Assembly (NCBI GenBank): GCA_963703895.1
Contig: CAVPFX010000001.1
Span: forward strand, 1-64,000
DNA: 64,000 bases
Reading direction: 5' to 3'
Source of the DNA: VRUE01 sp963703895
GTDB taxonomy: Bacteria; Actinomycetota; Thermoleophilia; Solirubrobacterales; 70-9
Shown: piece by piece, positions 18,931 through 28,237 of the stretch
Layout: every line of letters begins with the position of its first letter
How positions within the stretch are numbered: the stretch's first letter is position 1
Translations under genes and position numbers: made by a program
Notes under the pieces: model-generated
Told to the model about the DNA's origin: nothing
The model's input: the letters and a program-made list of their open reading frames with translations, nothing else
Database searches by the model: none

Positions 18931-20466
18931 ATGACAGTCGCAACAACGGACAGGGCCGACCAGCTTCTCGGAGAGCTTGGCTTCGAGAGCTGGCGGCCTG
19001 GGCAGCGGGAGGCGGTCGAGGCCGGGCTGGAGGGGCGCGACTCGCTGATCGTGATGCCGACCGGCGGCGGCAAGAGCCTCTGCTACCAGCTGCCCGGGCT
19101 GGCGAGCGAGGACCTGACGATCGTCGTCAGCCCGCTGATCGCGCTGATGCAGGACCAGTGGCGGCGGCTTACCGCCGCCGGGCACCCGGTGGCAATGATC
19201 TCCTCTGGGATGAGTGCTGAGGGCGCCGCCAACGCGCTCGATCAGGTGCGCAGCGGCGCGGCGCGGATCGTCTACTGCTCACCGGAGCGCTTCGCCTCTA
19301 CCGTCTTCCTAGACGCGCTGGCGCAGCGGCGGATCGACCTGCTCGCCGTCGACGAGGCGCACTGCGTCTCGGAGTGGGGTCACGACTTCCGCCCCGACTA
19401 CCTACGCCTGCCCGAGATCGCCGAGCGACTGGGCCGACCGACCGTGATGGCCTGCACGGCGACGGCGACCAAGGCAGTGGCGGCGGAGATCGTCTCCCGC
19501 TTCCGGCTCAAGGACCCGTTGCAGGTGCGCTCTGGCTTCGACCGCCCCAACCTCTCCTTCGACGTCGTCCAGCTCGAGGGCAAGGGCTCGAAGGCGCGCC
19601 GACTGGCACTGCTGGAAGGCGGCCTCGCCGACCCGGACAACCGGCCGGCGATCGTCTACTGCGGCACCCGGCGCGACACCGACGAGGTCGCCCAGGCGCT
19701 GCGCGACTCTGGCCTGCGGGCGCTCGCCTACCACGCCGGCATGGAGTCCGAGGACCGGACCTCGACTCAGCGCCGCTTCATGGAAGGCGACGCCGAAGTG
19801 ATCGTCGCCACCAACGCCTTCGGCATGGGCGTCGACAAGGCCGACGTGCGCTCGGTCTGGCACATGGCGATCCCGACCAGCCTCGAGGCCTATTACCAGG
19901 AGGCCGGGCGCGGCGGCCGCGACGGGCTGCCGGCGAAGGCGGTGCTGCTGGCGATGAAGGCCGACCTCGGCCGTCTGGTGCGCTTCATCGAGCAACGCGA
20001 TCCCGAGCTGACGATCGCCCGCGAGCGCGGCTGGCGCGACTACCGCACGATCAAGTCCTTCATCTACAGCGAGCGCTGCCGGCGCCGCAGCATCCTCGAC
20101 CACTTCGGCGACAGCAGGGCGGGTCAACCGATCGGCCGCTGCTGCGACGTCTGCGACGGCGCCGGTTGGCTGCCCGATCCCGAGACAATTGTCGTGCGGG
20201 CGCCGAAGAAGGCGAAGGCCGCGCCACCCGCCGACCTCAGCGAAGCCGACGCGCCCTTGTTTGAGCAACTGAAGGCCTGGCGCCTCAAGGCGGCCGCCGG
20301 CAAGCCCGCCTACACGGTCGCCCATAACTCGACCCTGGCGGCGATCGCCTCGGCGCGGCCCCGGGACGAGACCAGCCTCGGCGACATCCGCGGCGTCGGC
20401 CCCAGCTTCGTCGCCAAGTACGCGCCCGAGGTCCTGGAGATCGTCGTCTCCCGCACGCCGAGCTGA
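18931..20466 (+). CDS. recQ: RecQ-family ATP-dependent DNA helicase (short form)
   Basis: 3'-5' DNA helicase for recombination and fork repair. The 511-residue protein has Walker A MPTGGGKSLCYQLP, DEAHCVSEWGHDFRPDY, motif III CTATAT, motif V NAFGMGVDKADVR and motif VI QEAGRGGRDG. A four-cysteine zinc region follows (ERCRRRSILDHFGDS...CCDVCDG), then an HRDC domain (FEQLKAWRLKAAAGKPAYTV). Compared with the roughly 600-residue E. coli type, the winged-helix part of the RQC region between zinc and HRDC is missing or very short. It starts 19 bp after efeO. Confidence 0.93.
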   Translation: MTVATTDRADQLLGELGFESWRPGQREAVEAGLEGRDSLIVMPTGGGKSLCYQLPGLASEDLTIVVSPLIALMQDQWRRLTAAGHPVAMISSGMSAEGAANALDQVRSGAARIVYCSPERFASTVFLDALAQRRIDLLAVDEAHCVSEWGHDFRPDYLRLPEIAERLGRPTVMACTATATKAVAAEIVSRFRLKDPLQVRSGFDRPNLSFDVVQLEGKGSKARRLALLEGGLADPDNRPAIVYCGTRRDTDEVAQALRDSGLRALAYHAGMESEDRTSTQRRFMEGDAEVIVATNAFGMGVDKADVRSVWHMAIPTSLEAYYQEAGRGGRDGLPAKAVLLAMKADLGRLVRFIEQRDPELTIARERGWRDYRTIKSFIYSERCRRRSILDHFGDSRAGQPIGRCCDVCDGAGWLPDPETIVVRAPKKAKAAPPADLSEADAPLFEQLKAWRLKAAAGKPAYTVAHNSTLAAIASARPRDETSLGDIRGVGPSFVAKYAPEVLEIVVSRTPS

Positions 20467-20468
20467 AC

Positions 20469-20516
20469 GCCCGCCGGGGGTGTTCTACCTCCACACGATC
20501 TCCCCCGCCGGCGGGC
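20469..20516. terminator. GC hairpin after recQ
   Basis: GCCCGCCGGGGG (20469-20480) pairs imperfectly with CCCCCGCCGGCGGGC (20502-20516), starting 2 bp after the recQ stop. Confidence 0.6.
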
Positions 20517-20591
20517 CGGTGTCACAACACCTCCGATATCCGTTCCGCCGGTAGGGAGGGACGTGCGCCCCCTCAGTCGAATCAGGCTCGG

Positions 20592-21662
20592 ATGACCTAC
20601 GCGACGCGAACCCGCACCGTTCTGGCGGCCCTTGCCGCGCTCGCCCTCTGCTTCTCGGTGGCCAGTGCCGATGCCGCCACCCTGCTGCCCAAGGGCAAGA
20701 AGATCTTCTTCGGTGTCAGCGACACCGGCGACTCGGCTGACTTCGGCCAGTTCTCAGAGGCGCTGAACAAGCACCCGGCCCTGATCGAGAGCTTCCGCAC
20801 CTGGGGCTCGGACTTTCCCGAGTCGATCGAACGCTGGCAGGCGGCGCGGGCGCGGCCGGTGCTGCACATCACCACGGCCGACAACGGCGACGGCCACGAG
20901 CTGATCAGCCCGCGCTCGATCGCCCAGGGCTACGGCGACGAATACCTGATCCGGCTCAACCGGCTCTTCTGGGAGAAGAAAATGGCCGCCTACATCCGCC
21001 CCCTCGGCGAGCCCAACCGCTGTCTCAACGTCTACTCCTCCTACGACTGCGCCGGCGCACCGCGCGACACCGCCCACAAGCCACGCTGGTACCGGCTCGC
21101 CTTCCGCCGCATCTACGTGATCGTGCACGGCGGCGGCAGCCGGGCCAGGATCAACGCCCGCCTCGGCGAAGCCGGGCTAGCGCCGTTGCGCGCCGGCGGA
21201 GGTGGCCTGCCACGTGCCCCTGTTGCGGTGCTCTGGAGCACCCTGCCCGCGGGCTCTCCCACCGTCCCCCAGAACCGGCCCAAGAACTTCTACCCGGGCG
21301 ACGACTGGGTCGACTGGGTCGGCACCGACTTCTACTCCGACAACCAGGACTGGAAAGCGCTCACCGGCCTCTACAACCGCTACGCCGACAAGCCCTTCGC
21401 ACTGCCCGAGTTCGGTGTCTCCACTGGCGACGACCCCGCCTACATGACCAAGCTGATGGCCTGGGTGAGGAGGCACAAGCGGACCAGGATGCTGATCTAT
21501 TACCAGGACTTCGGCTCGACCAGCGCCTACCGGATCCAGAACTACCCGGCCAGCCTGGCCGCCCTCAGCAACGCCATCCACCACCCCGTCTTCCCGGCTT
21601 ACGCGCCGAACCCGCCCATCGCCCCGCCCCCGCCCCCGGGCGGGATCGCGCCGAGAGGCTGA
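20592..21662 (+). CDS. Secreted glycoside hydrolase, GH26/clan GH-A-like
   Basis: 356 residues with a signal peptide (TVLAALAALALCFSVASADA). The TIM-barrel features resemble beta-mannanase-type enzymes. They include KIFFGVSDTGDS at the start, the putative acid/base Glu in YIRPLGEPNRCLN, WVGTDFYSDNQDW, and the putative nucleophile Glu in ALPEFGVSTGDDP. The C-terminus is a proline-rich tail (NPPIAPPPPPGGIAPRG). A paralogue begins at 63442 with the same motifs. Substrate is unknown; a role in exopolysaccharide or wall-glycan turnover is a guess. Confidence 0.75.
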   Translation: MTYATRTRTVLAALAALALCFSVASADAATLLPKGKKIFFGVSDTGDSADFGQFSEALNKHPALIESFRTWGSDFPESIERWQAARARPVLHITTADNGDGHELISPRSIAQGYGDEYLIRLNRLFWEKKMAAYIRPLGEPNRCLNVYSSYDCAGAPRDTAHKPRWYRLAFRRIYVIVHGGGSRARINARLGEAGLAPLRAGGGGLPRAPVAVLWSTLPAGSPTVPQNRPKNFYPGDDWVDWVGTDFYSDNQDWKALTGLYNRYADKPFALPEFGVSTGDDPAYMTKLMAWVRRHKRTRMLIYYQDFGSTSAYRIQNYPASLAALSNAIHHPVFPAYAPNPPIAPPPPPGGIAPRG

Positions 21663-21674
21663 CAGCGACCCGAA

Positions 21675-22952
21675 TCACGGTTGCCGGCTATTTCCCCGCG
21701 ATGGTGATGCGGGTCTGCCCTTGGGGCCCTTCGGGGCGACGATCCCGGGCGCGACGGCGCGTTTGTACTTGTAGGGCTGCAGCGCGGTGAGGCTCGAGTA
21801 GCCGGTCAGGTAGAGGCGGCGGCCGTCGGAGATCACCGGCGAGTAGGTGCCGCGGTTGTAGTGGAAGACGCGGCGGCCGCTCTTCATCATGAAGCCGCTG
21901 GTCGAGTTGTTGGTGAACTCGGCGACGTAGACGATGTCGCCGATCGCCGAGAGCGAGCCGACCACCTGCCCCCCGGCCGAGCGGCTCCAGCGCAGGCTGC
22001 CGTCCTTGGCGTCGAGCGCGTAGATATTGCCGTCGAAGGAGCCGATGTAGACCGTCGGCGGAGCGTGGCGGGTGGTCGAGACGGTCGGGCCCGAGTAGGC
22101 GTAGCCGCCGGTCGAGTAGCTCCAGGCCAGGGTGCCGTCCTTGAGGTCGAAGCTGTAGACGCGGTTGTCGTTGTTGCCGGCGTAGACACGGCCGAAGGCG
22201 ACGGCCGGGGTCGAGTAGAACTGGCCCGAGGTGCCGAAGCCCTGGCCCAGCGAGCCGCTCTGCCACTTCAGCTTGCCGGTCTTGGCGTCGACCGCGTTCA
22301 TGTAGCCGCCGTAGTCGCCGACGTAGAGGTTGCCGCCGTAGTAGGCGGGGGCCGACTTGACCGGGCCGCCGAGCGCGGTCGCCCAGCGCACGTTGCCGCT
22401 GATCGTGCTCAGCGCGTAGAGGTTGCCGTCCTCGCAGCCGAAGTAGACGGTGCGGTCGATCACCACCGGCGAGGACTCGGCGCGACCCGGCAGCGAGTGC
22501 TTCCAGATCACCTTGCCGGTCTTGGCGTCGAGCTTGACGATGTGCCCGGGGACGAGGTTGACGATGTAGAGCCGGTGCTTGGAGTAGGCCGGCGAGGAGG
22601 CGTTGAGGCGGCCGATGCTGCGTTCCCAGAGGATCTTGCCGGTGTCGGCGTCGAGGGCCCGGGCGGTGCCGTTGTTGTCGACGAAGTAGAGCTTGCCGGC
22701 GACGTAGATCGGCGGGAACTCGAGCAGCGGCCGCTCGGTGAAGCGCCAGAGCTTGCGGAACGGGGGCTTGATCCCCTTCGCCGGCAGGTAGCGGGTGCGC
22801 GCCGGGTTGAGCCCGAACATCGGCCAGTTGACCGTCTTCGCCTTCGGCTTGGCCGGCCTCTGGGGTACGAAGGTGGCGTTTTCGTTGTGAACGTCCCCCG
22901 GCCGCTTGAGCAGCTCGTAGGCGAGCACCCCGGCGCCGAAGACGACGAGCAC
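21675..22952 (-). CDS. Membrane-anchored PQQ-type (YVTN/BamB-like) beta-propeller protein
   Basis: At least 425 residues. Tryptophan-docking repeats such as ARALDADTGKILWERSIG, VKLDAKTGKVIWKHSLPG, MNAVDAKTGKLKWQSGSLG and IYALDAKDGSLRWSRSAGG form an eight-bladed propeller. No quinoprotein active site is evident, so it is probably a scaffold or binding protein outside the membrane. The GTG at 22952 cuts into the membrane helix: the frame continues upstream (SRRGLAIGLIVAAVLVVFG) to a CTG at 23054 preceded by AGGAG. The true start may therefore be CTG 23054, or ATG 23089 if the sequence has an indel. Tail is basic and proline-rich. Confidence 0.8.
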   Translation of the reverse strand: MLVVFGAGVLAYELLKRPGDVHNENATFVPQRPAKPKAKTVNWPMFGLNPARTRYLPAKGIKPPFRKLWRFTERPLLEFPPIYVAGKLYFVDNNGTARALDADTGKILWERSIGRLNASSPAYSKHRLYIVNLVPGHIVKLDAKTGKVIWKHSLPGRAESSPVVIDRTVYFGCEDGNLYALSTISGNVRWATALGGPVKSAPAYYGGNLYVGDYGGYMNAVDAKTGKLKWQSGSLGQGFGTSGQFYSTPAVAFGRVYAGNNDNRVYSFDLKDGTLAWSYSTGGYAYSGPTVSTTRHAPPTVYIGSFDGNIYALDAKDGSLRWSRSAGGQVVGSLSAIGDIVYVAEFTNNSTSGFMMKSGRRVFHYNRGTYSPVISDGRRLYLTGYSSLTALQPYKYKRAVAPGIVAPKGPKGRPASPSRGNSRQP

Positions 22953-23099
22953 GGCAGCGACGATCAGGCCGATCGCCAGCCCACGCCGACTGTGCCAGAA
23001 GTGGCCGGCGGCACCCCAGATCCCAACCAGGGCCGTTTTCCAGAACCCCTTCAGCGGCGCAGCTCCTGCCCTTCGACGCGCGGGCTCATCCGCGCTCGC

Positions 23100-23543
23100 T
23101 CAACCTGCCGCGGCTGCGCGCCGTTCCGACTCCTTGACCACGCCATCGACCAATCCCTTTACCGCCTGCTTGATGACGGCAACCACGACCGCGCCGACCA
23201 CGGGAACGGTCGGGTGAGTGCGCACCGCGTAGACCATCTTGGTGCCACTGCCATTGGCGGTCAGCTCGACGGTGCCGACGTGATCGCGGACCGGCAGGCC
23301 GGAGAGCAGCTTGTAGGAGAAGCGCCCGTCCGGCTCGTAGGCGATCACCTCCTCGCGCAGTGGCGGGCCGATCGCGCTCAGCTTGCGGATCGCGCCGAGG
23401 CCATTGGGAGCGGGCTCGCCCTCGCGCTCGAGCTCCGACTTGCGCAGCGGGGTCAGCTCGGAGTATTTGCGGTGATCGGTGAGCACCCCGAAAACAGTCG
23501 CGGGCGGAGCGGCGATCTCGCGGGTGAAAGTGAAGCTGGCCAC
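23100..23543 (-). CDS. SRPBCC (START-like) domain protein, polyketide-cyclase type
   Basis: 147 residues with the START-like opening FTFTREIAAPPATVFGVLTDHRKYSEL and the pattern IGPPLREEVIAYEPDGRFSYKLLSGLPV. It ends in a hydrophobic stretch (VPVVGAVVVAVIKQAV) over the C-terminal helix. Such proteins bind small hydrophobic ligands; the ligand is unknown. Stop lies just ahead of the propeller gene on the same strand, so the two may be cotranscribed. Confidence 0.8.
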   Translation of the reverse strand: MASFTFTREIAAPPATVFGVLTDHRKYSELTPLRKSELEREGEPAPNGLGAIRKLSAIGPPLREEVIAYEPDGRFSYKLLSGLPVRDHVGTVELTANGSGTKMVYAVRTHPTVPVVGAVVVAVIKQAVKGLVDGVVKESERRAAAAG

Positions 23544-23575
23544 GGGCGAAGGCTATAGGGAGCGCCGGGTGCCCC

Positions 23576-24580
23576 TCACACCAGGCGCCATTTCTGCGGA
23601 TCGGTCCCCTCGACCTTGCTCACTTCGCCGAGGATCGCCATGTGGTCGAGGCAGGAAAGGACGATCTGCAGGACCCAGGCGCTGACCGGCGTGTTGACGT
23701 TCTCCGCGCCGACGATCTCAGCGACGACCTCGAACGCGGTCCTCTCCCCCTCGCCGAGCGCATCCCGGGTCTTCTCCAGCAGCTCCGCCACCTGACGGCG
23801 CGCCTCCGCGATCTTGGCCTTGGGATCGCGGAAGGGCCGGCCGTGGCCGGGCAGGCAGAGGTCGACCTCGAGCGGCTCGACCCGGTCGAGGCTGGCGAGG
23901 AACTCGCCGATCGGGTCGGGGCTGTGGCCGTGGTCGAAGAAGAGCACGGTGCGGCCGAGCAGGTGGTCGCCGGAGATCATCAGCTTGCGCTCGGGCTGGT
24001 GCAGGACGACGTGCGAGGGCGCGTGGCCGGGCGTCTCGTAGACCTGCCAGGTGCCTAGGTCGGTCTCCACCTCGACTCCCGGCAGGAGGTCGCGGTCGGG
24101 CTCGACGATCGCGTCGATGCCGTTGTCGTCATCGTCCTTGCGAGCCTCGCGGTAGCGTTCGAGCCCGGCGACCGGGACACCGCTCTGACGCGCCACCTCG
24201 AGCCGCTGCTCGAGCGCCGCTGCCGGATCGTCGGCGAGCAGGCGCACGTGCTCCCAGGCCGGGTGCATCCAGAGCTCGCAACCAGCCCCCTCGACGATCG
24301 GCGCCGCCAGCCCGTAGTGGTCGGTGTGGGAGTGGGTACAGACCAGCAGCTTCACGTCCTCGAGGCCGAAGCCGGCTTGGCCGAGGGCGAGGTCGAACTG
24401 GCGCATCCGCCCTCTGCCGCCGATGCCGGTGTCGAAGAGGACGATGCCGCCGTCGGACTCGATCGCCCAGACGTTGCCGTGGGGCACGCCCGGCCAGGGC
24501 AAGGCAAGTCGCAGCCTCCAGATCCCCGGCAGGACTTTCTCGCTGCGCGGCGCCTCGGGCCGCTTGCGCTCGTCCGCCAT
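23576..24580 (-). CDS. Metallo-beta-lactamase-fold hydrolase
   Basis: 334 residues. Metal-binding motif LVCTHSHTDHYGL near residue 83, a later metal His in MISGDHLLGRT, YETPGHAPSHVVLHQ, and a final CLPGHGRPF. The C-terminal 70 residues are helical and resemble the winged-helix-like tail of glyoxalase-II/LACTB2-type enzymes. Substrate unknown, probably a thioester or ester. Divergent from the MFS exporter gene that follows. Confidence 0.88.
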   Translation of the reverse strand: MADERKRPEAPRSEKVLPGIWRLRLALPWPGVPHGNVWAIESDGGIVLFDTGIGGRGRMRQFDLALGQAGFGLEDVKLLVCTHSHTDHYGLAAPIVEGAGCELWMHPAWEHVRLLADDPAAALEQRLEVARQSGVPVAGLERYREARKDDDDNGIDAIVEPDRDLLPGVEVETDLGTWQVYETPGHAPSHVVLHQPERKLMISGDHLLGRTVLFFDHGHSPDPIGEFLASLDRVEPLEVDLCLPGHGRPFRDPKAKIAEARRQVAELLEKTRDALGEGERTAFEVVAEIVGAENVNTPVSAWVLQIVLSCLDHMAILGEVSKVEGTDPQKWRLV

Positions 24581-24650
24581 CGCGCCAATCCTCTCAGGCG
24601 CGGCGGGTATCGCACGTGACCGCCGTCATGCTGGGATAGGTTGCTTCCAC

Positions 24651-26207
24651 ATGGAGTCGAGCAGCCCCAAGCGCGCCGGTCTCGTCCTCAGCGCGCTGAT
24701 CCTGGTCGCGGCGGTGGCTAACCTCAACCTCGCCGTCGCCAACGTGGCGCTGCCGGACATCGGCAAGGCCTTCGGCTCCGGTCAGACGACGCTCAACCTG
24801 ATCGCCGTCGGCTACTCGCTGGGCCTTGCGACCTCGGTCCTCTACCTGGGCGCGCTCGGCGACCGCTACGGGCGCAAGAGGATGCTGCTGCTCGGCATGG
24901 GGCTCTCGATTCCCGCCTCGCTGCTCGCCGGTTTTGCTCCCTCCGACGGCGTCCTCTTCGTCGCTCGGCTGCTCGGCGGCGTCGCGGCGGGCATGGCCTT
25001 CCCCACCACCCTGGCCCTGATCACCGCGCTGTGGTCGGGCGCGGCACGGACCCGTTCGATCGCGCTCTGGTCGGCGATCGGCGGCGCGATCGCCTCGCTC
25101 GGGCCGCTGCTCTCCGGCGCCCTGCTCGAGCAGTTCGACTGGGGTTCGGTCTTCCTGGTCACCCTGCCGCTGGCGGTCCTCGCCCTCTACATGGCCTGGC
25201 GCTATGTCCCGGCCCACGTCAATGAGGCCACCGAGCCGGTCGACAACCTCGGCGGCATCCTCTCGATCCTGCTGATCGCGGCACTCGTACTGGGGATCAA
25301 CCTGGCGCCGGTGCCCGGCAAGGGAGCGCTGGCGATCGGGCTGGGCGTCGTCGCAATCGCCGCGACCACTGCCTTCGTGATCCGCCAGCGGCGGGCCCGC
25401 TCACCGCTCTACGACCTCGACGTAGCGGGGCGGCGAGTCTTCTGGGTCGCCGCCTGCGCCGGGATCATCGTCTTCGGCTCGCTGATGGGGGCGATGTTCA
25501 TCGGCCAGCAGTTCCTCCAGAACGTGCTCGACTACTCGACCTTCGACTCGGGCCTGGCGATCCTGCCGGCGGCGGTGCTGATGGTGATCGTCGCGCCACG
25601 CTCGGCGAAACTGGTCGAGGCGCGCGGCGCTCGCTTCACCCTGCTCGTCGGCTACGTCTTCTGCCTGCTCGGCTTCCTCGCCATGCTGCTGCTCTGGAAA
25701 GACGGCATCCCCTACTGGAAGGTGGGGCTGGGCTACGCCTTCATCGGCATCGGTGTCGGCTTCGCCGGCACCCCGGCCTCGCACTCGCTGACCGGCTCGG
25801 TGCCGGTCAAGCGCGCCGGCATGGCCTCGGGCACGGCCGACCTGCAGCGCGACCTCGGCGGCGCGATCATGCAGTCGATCTTCGGCGCCCTGCTCACCGC
25901 CGGCTACGCGGCGGCGGCCAGCGCCGCGATCGCCTCCTCCGGGGAATCGGCCAAGGTCACCGAGAACGTCGAAGGCGAGCTGACCAAGTCCTTCTCCAGC
26001 GCCGCCGACCTCGCCGGCCAGTATCCGGGCCACAGCGAACAGATCATCGCCGCCGCCAAGACCTCATTCCTGCAGGGCGACGCCTGGGCCTACAGCGCCG
26101 GCATCGCCGCGGTCCTGCTCGGCGCCGCGCTCGTCTTCTTCTTCTTCCCCAAGCGCGACGAGGAGCAGAGGCTGCTCGAGCGCTACCACGCCGAAGACAC
26201 GGCCTGA
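24651..26207 (+). CDS. MFS drug exporter, DHA2 (14-helix) family
   Basis: 518 residues from ATG 24651. It begins with the usual helix 1 sequence LSALILVAAVANLNLAVANVALPDIGKAF and has motif A, GALGDRYGRKRMLLLG. Drug/proton antiporters of the EmrB/QacA class share this layout. The Lys/Arg-rich end (FFFPKRDEEQRLLERYHAED) is cytosolic. No regulator gene is adjacent. A family A palindrome starts 4 bp after the stop codon. Confidence 0.9.
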   Translation: MESSSPKRAGLVLSALILVAAVANLNLAVANVALPDIGKAFGSGQTTLNLIAVGYSLGLATSVLYLGALGDRYGRKRMLLLGMGLSIPASLLAGFAPSDGVLFVARLLGGVAAGMAFPTTLALITALWSGAARTRSIALWSAIGGAIASLGPLLSGALLEQFDWGSVFLVTLPLAVLALYMAWRYVPAHVNEATEPVDNLGGILSILLIAALVLGINLAPVPGKGALAIGLGVVAIAATTAFVIRQRRARSPLYDLDVAGRRVFWVAACAGIIVFGSLMGAMFIGQQFLQNVLDYSTFDSGLAILPAAVLMVIVAPRSAKLVEARGARFTLLVGYVFCLLGFLAMLLLWKDGIPYWKVGLGYAFIGIGVGFAGTPASHSLTGSVPVKRAGMASGTADLQRDLGGAIMQSIFGALLTAGYAAAASAAIASSGESAKVTENVEGELTKSFSSAADLAGQYPGHSEQIIAAAKTSFLQGDAWAYSAGIAAVLLGAALVFFFFPKRDEEQRLLERYHAEDTA

Positions 26208-26211
26208 CACC

Positions 26212-26260
26212 GTTCCGGTGCGCTTTATGTGGTCCATAGCCACATAAGGCGCACCGGAAC
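26212..26260. repeat. Palindromic intergenic repeat, family A, copy 2
   Basis: Best-preserved copy: arms GTTCCGGTGCGCTTTATGTGG (first 20 bases shown by the pattern GTTCCGGTGCGCTTTATGTG) and its complement with one mismatch, around TCCATAG. Lies 4 bp after the MFS stop, between two tandem genes. Confidence 0.85.
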
Positions 26261-26296
26261 AGCGGGGCCGCTCGGGGAGCTTGCGAAGATGCGGCG

Positions 26297-27481
26297 ATGG
26301 CTGCCGCCGACGAAACGCGCTCGTCCCGCCTCGGCACGACGCTGCGCGAAGGCGAGCGGGTGACGCCGCTGGAGCTCTTCTTCGATCTCGTCTTCGTGCT
26401 GGCGATAACCCAGTGCACAGCGCTGATGGCGCACCACCCGACCTGGTCGGGCCTGGCCCAGGGCTTGCTGGTGCTCGGCATGCTCTGGTGGGCCTGGACC
26501 GGCTACTCCTGGCTGACCAGCGTGATCGACCCCGAGGAGGGTGCGGTGCGCCTGGTCATCTTCGGCGCGATGGCGGCGCTGCTGTTGGTCTCGCTCTGCG
26601 TGCCGGAAGCGTTCGGCGACCTGGCACTCCCCTTCGCGCTGATCTACGGCGTCGTGCGCAGCGCCCAGATCGCCCTCTTCATGCTCGCCAGCCCCGAGGA
26701 CGACGCGCTGCGCCACTCGGTCCTAGGGCTGGCCCTTAGCACCGCCGTCGCCGTCGGATTGCTGGCAACGGCATCGCTGTTCGACGGCCTCGCCCAGGGC
26801 GCACTCTGGGCACTCGCCCTCTTCCTCGACATGGCGGGGCCCTACTTCTTCGGCTCCGAAGGCTGGAAACTGGTTCCCGGCCACTTCGCCGAGCGCCATG
26901 GCCTGATCGTGATCATCGCCCTCGGCGAGTCGATCGTCGCGATCGGCGTCGGCGCCTCCCACTCGCTCACCCTCGCGATCGGCACCGCGGCGGTGCTCGG
27001 GGTCGCCCTGACCGCGGCGATGTGGTGGATCTACTTCGACATCGTCGCGATCGTCGCCGGCAAACGCCTGGCCGAGGCCGAGGTCGGCAAGCACCAGAAC
27101 GAGATGGCCCGCGACTCCTACTCCTATATGCACCTGGTGATGGTGGCCGGGATCGTCCTCGTCGCGCTCGGCTTGAAGACGACGATCGGCCACACCGACG
27201 AGCACCTGCACACGGTGCCCGCCTTTGCCCTGCTCGGTGGCCTCGCCATCTACCTCTTCGGCCACGTCGCCTTCCGCTATCGGCACGTCCAGACGATCAA
27301 CCGGCAGCGCCTGCTGCTCGGGATCGTCCTGATCCTCCTGGTCCCGGTCGCGACCGAGGTCCCCGCCCTCGTCCCGTTGGCGATCGCCAACCTGCTGGTC
27401 TGGGCGATGATCGCCTACGAGACTCGCCTCTACGGCGAGGGCCGCCACGAGGTCCGCCGCCCCCAGTCGGCCGAGTCCTGA
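26297..27481 (+). CDS. LtrA-family membrane protein (low temperature requirement A)
   Basis: 394 residues with about eleven predicted membrane helices. The family signature is at the start: VTPLELFFDLVFVLAITQ, followed by GMLWWAWTGYSWLTSVID and later HFAERHGLIVIIALGESIVAIG. Members are found in many actinobacteria; their biochemical function is not established beyond the original Listeria cold-growth phenotype. The stop is 2 bp before a family B palindrome, which it shares with the convergent gene. Confidence 0.88.
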   Translation: MAAADETRSSRLGTTLREGERVTPLELFFDLVFVLAITQCTALMAHHPTWSGLAQGLLVLGMLWWAWTGYSWLTSVIDPEEGAVRLVIFGAMAALLLVSLCVPEAFGDLALPFALIYGVVRSAQIALFMLASPEDDALRHSVLGLALSTAVAVGLLATASLFDGLAQGALWALALFLDMAGPYFFGSEGWKLVPGHFAERHGLIVIIALGESIVAIGVGASHSLTLAIGTAAVLGVALTAAMWWIYFDIVAIVAGKRLAEAEVGKHQNEMARDSYSYMHLVMVAGIVLVALGLKTTIGHTDEHLHTVPAFALLGGLAIYLFGHVAFRYRHVQTINRQRLLLGIVLILLVPVATEVPALVPLAIANLLVWAMIAYETRLYGEGRHEVRRPQSAES

Positions 27482-27483
27482 GC

Positions 27484-27532
27484 GAACTGCATCAACTTCT
27501 CCACCTGGTGGATAGAAAAGTTGATGCAGTTC
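27484..27532. repeat. Palindromic intergenic repeat, family B, copy 2
   Basis: 15-bp perfect arms GAACTGCATCAACTT and AAGTTGATGCAGTTC. The spacer contains TCCACCTG and GATAGA, as in the copy at 7865. It occupies the convergent junction between LtrA and the YrhK-like gene, where it could terminate both. Confidence 0.85.
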
Positions 27533-28237
27533 ACGCCGTGCGGCGACGGCGCGGGCCGTGCGGGTGCTCGAACTCCTGCATCAGGCCGGCGACCGCGAAG
27601 CAGAGGGCGCCGAGCAGGGTGCCCCAGTTGGCGATGCCGACCGAGAGCTCGTCGCCGTTGGATGGCGAGACGAAGGAGGCGACGGCGGAGACCATGAAGA
27701 GGATCGAGCCGATCTGGTTGACGGCGATGATCCACCAGCCGAGGTCGCGCCGCTGCCAGAAGCGGCGGCCGCCGCCGATGCCGACCAGGGCGAGGTGGCC
27801 GGAGATGAGGAAGAGCGCGCAGCCGACCATGTCTGGGGACCAGACGAGGCGGTTCGCGGCGGCCGGGCTGAGTTCGGCGATGAACGAGTCGACCAGGTTG
27901 ATCGCGAAGACGATCGTGCCGGCGAAGAGGACGACGGCGCTCAGCCACTGCAGGCGACGCGGCTCATGCGACCACCAGCGCCAGCGGCGCGGCCCGGCGA
28001 AGCCTTCGCCGCCGGCTCGTTGACGACCTGCAGCACCGAGGTGTAGCCGCCGGTGCTGAAGAAGACGCCGCCGACGAGGTAGATCGTCGCGCAGGCGGTC
28101 GGGTTGACGCCCGCCTGGGCCAGGGCCGCGCCGAGCGCGAAGAGCGAGCCGCCGATCAGGAAGGCGGTCGCCGCGACCGCGTTGACGAGAACGCTACGGC
28201 GAGACGAACGTCCCCGGGTCTGGACCGATGCGCTCAC
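27531..28237 (-). CDS. Multi-pass membrane protein, YrhK-like, frame broken
   Basis: Two halves in different frames form one protein of about 234 residues. The first half (from GTG 28237) has the helices LVNAVAATAFLIGGSLFALGAAL and TIYLVGGVFFSTGGYTSVLQVVNE. After about 28014 the frame shifts to GGEGFAGPRRWRWWSHEPRR, then LQWLSAVVLFAGTIVFAINL and CALFLISGHLALVG. The shift is net +2, consistent with two extra bases. The arrangement of paired helices around a basic Trp/Arg patch resembles YrhK-domain proteins; that family call is tentative. Its start overlaps the end of the aldo/keto reductase gene by 44 bp. Confidence 0.6.
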
